Below, piece after piece: positions 45,287 through 45,480 of a stretch of 45,480 nucleotides of DNA (within the stretch, counting starts at the first letter, position 1; each line of letters starts with the position of its first letter). The translations under genes and the position numbers were made by a program. The stretch comes from Candidatus Parabeggiatoa sp. nov. 2. Its GTDB lineage: Bacteria > Pseudomonadota > Gammaproteobacteria > Beggiatoales > Beggiatoaceae. The DNA is taken from the NCBI GenBank assembly GCA_002085445.1, contig NBMI01000048.1, positions 1-45,480 of the forward strand, in the 5' to 3' direction. The notes below the pieces were generated by a model, which was given only the letters and a program-made list of their open reading frames with translations, ran no database searches and was not told the DNA's origin.

Positions 45287-45480
45287 GTAGTTGCTTTATC
45301 CTTTTTTATAACGAATCCCTGTAGTTAACGAATCCCTGTAGTTGCTTTATCCTTTTTTATAACGAATCCCTGTAGTTAACGAATCCCTGTAGTTGCTTTA
45401 TCCTTTTTTATAACGAATCCCTGTAGTTGCTTTATCCTTTTTTATAACGAATCCCTGTAGTTGCTTTATCCTTTTTTATA
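45287..45480. repeat. Perfect 34-bp / 17-bp tandem array at window end
   Basis: Unit A (34 bp) is GTAGTTGCTTTATCCTTTTT then TATAACGAATCCCT. Unit B (17 bp) is GTAGTTAACGAATCCCT. Order: A (45287), B (45321), A (45338), B (45372), A (45389), A (45423), A partial (45457 to the edge). All copies are identical, so the array is recent. B equals A with its middle 17 bp removed. The array continues past the window or ends the assembly. Confidence 0.9.

Noticed and set aside
45287..45480. Possible CRISPR array
   Set aside because: Units are contiguous or vary only by loss of an internal half; there are no unique spacers and no cas genes.

Overview
The window looks like a chromosomal piece of an AT-rich gammaproteobacterium. 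The 16S rRNA start is gammaproteobacterial, and rpsT, prfC, glyA-ribD, folC and relA match that group best. The extreme load of short palindromes, MITE-like elements, short tandem repeats abutting start codons and half-decayed genes resembles large sulfur bacteria (Beggiatoaceae/Thiotrichales). That placement is an inference, not a proof. The window begins inside a 16S gene and ends inside a tandem repeat. About 40 percent of it is repeat-filled intergenic DNA. Layout: (1) 1-382 is the 5' part of a 16S rRNA gene on the minus strand. Its leader (boxA at 511-521) is preceded by a striking array of six near-identical consensus promoters, TTGACA-16 bp-TATAAT with a GC-rich discriminator (637-1243), all firing toward the rRNA. 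(2) rpsT with a UUG start (1694) and yggS (3466) lie on the plus strand among TA-flanked MITE-like elements. (3) 5.5-10 kb is a graveyard of gene fragments and direct repeats around one NHL/SMP-30 beta-propeller lipoprotein gene whose signal peptide is frameshifted, followed by prfC. (4) 12-17.3 kb holds an 82-bp tandem array, an SDR oxidoreductase, a sulfotransferase pseudogene split by a decayed IS5/IS1031-type element, and a polysaccharide flippase. (5) 17.6-23.4 kb, minus strand: ribD (coupled to glyA by ATGA), glyA, folC and an unknown helical protein. (6) relA at 24.5 kb is a RelA-type (EFDD) ppGpp synthetase, which fits the stringent-type discriminators of the rRNA promoters. (7) 26.9-30.5 kb: a DegT/DnrJ-type protein with an extra N-terminal domain and Gln in place of the PLP lysine, then a PIF1-like helicase. 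(8) 31-36 kb: an mla/MCE lipid-transport cluster in which the permease and ATPase genes are both damaged by deletion plus frameshift, while the MCE protein and the auxiliary protein are intact. (9) 36.4-38.4 kb: an LprI-like lysozyme-inhibitor gene sits between two copies of a ~385-bp repeat that folds like a structured RNA and shows one compensating wobble/Watson-Crick change. This is the best candidate here for something undescribed. (10) 38.9-44.5 kb: an OmpR-type response regulator converging on a 1478-residue hybrid histidine kinase with five PAS domains and a GAF domain. (11) The tail carries repeats and a perfect 34/17-bp tandem array. Several genes (lipoprotein, sulfotransferase, mlaE, mlaF, transposase) carry indels or nonsense changes. 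I cannot tell real decay from assembly error without reads.
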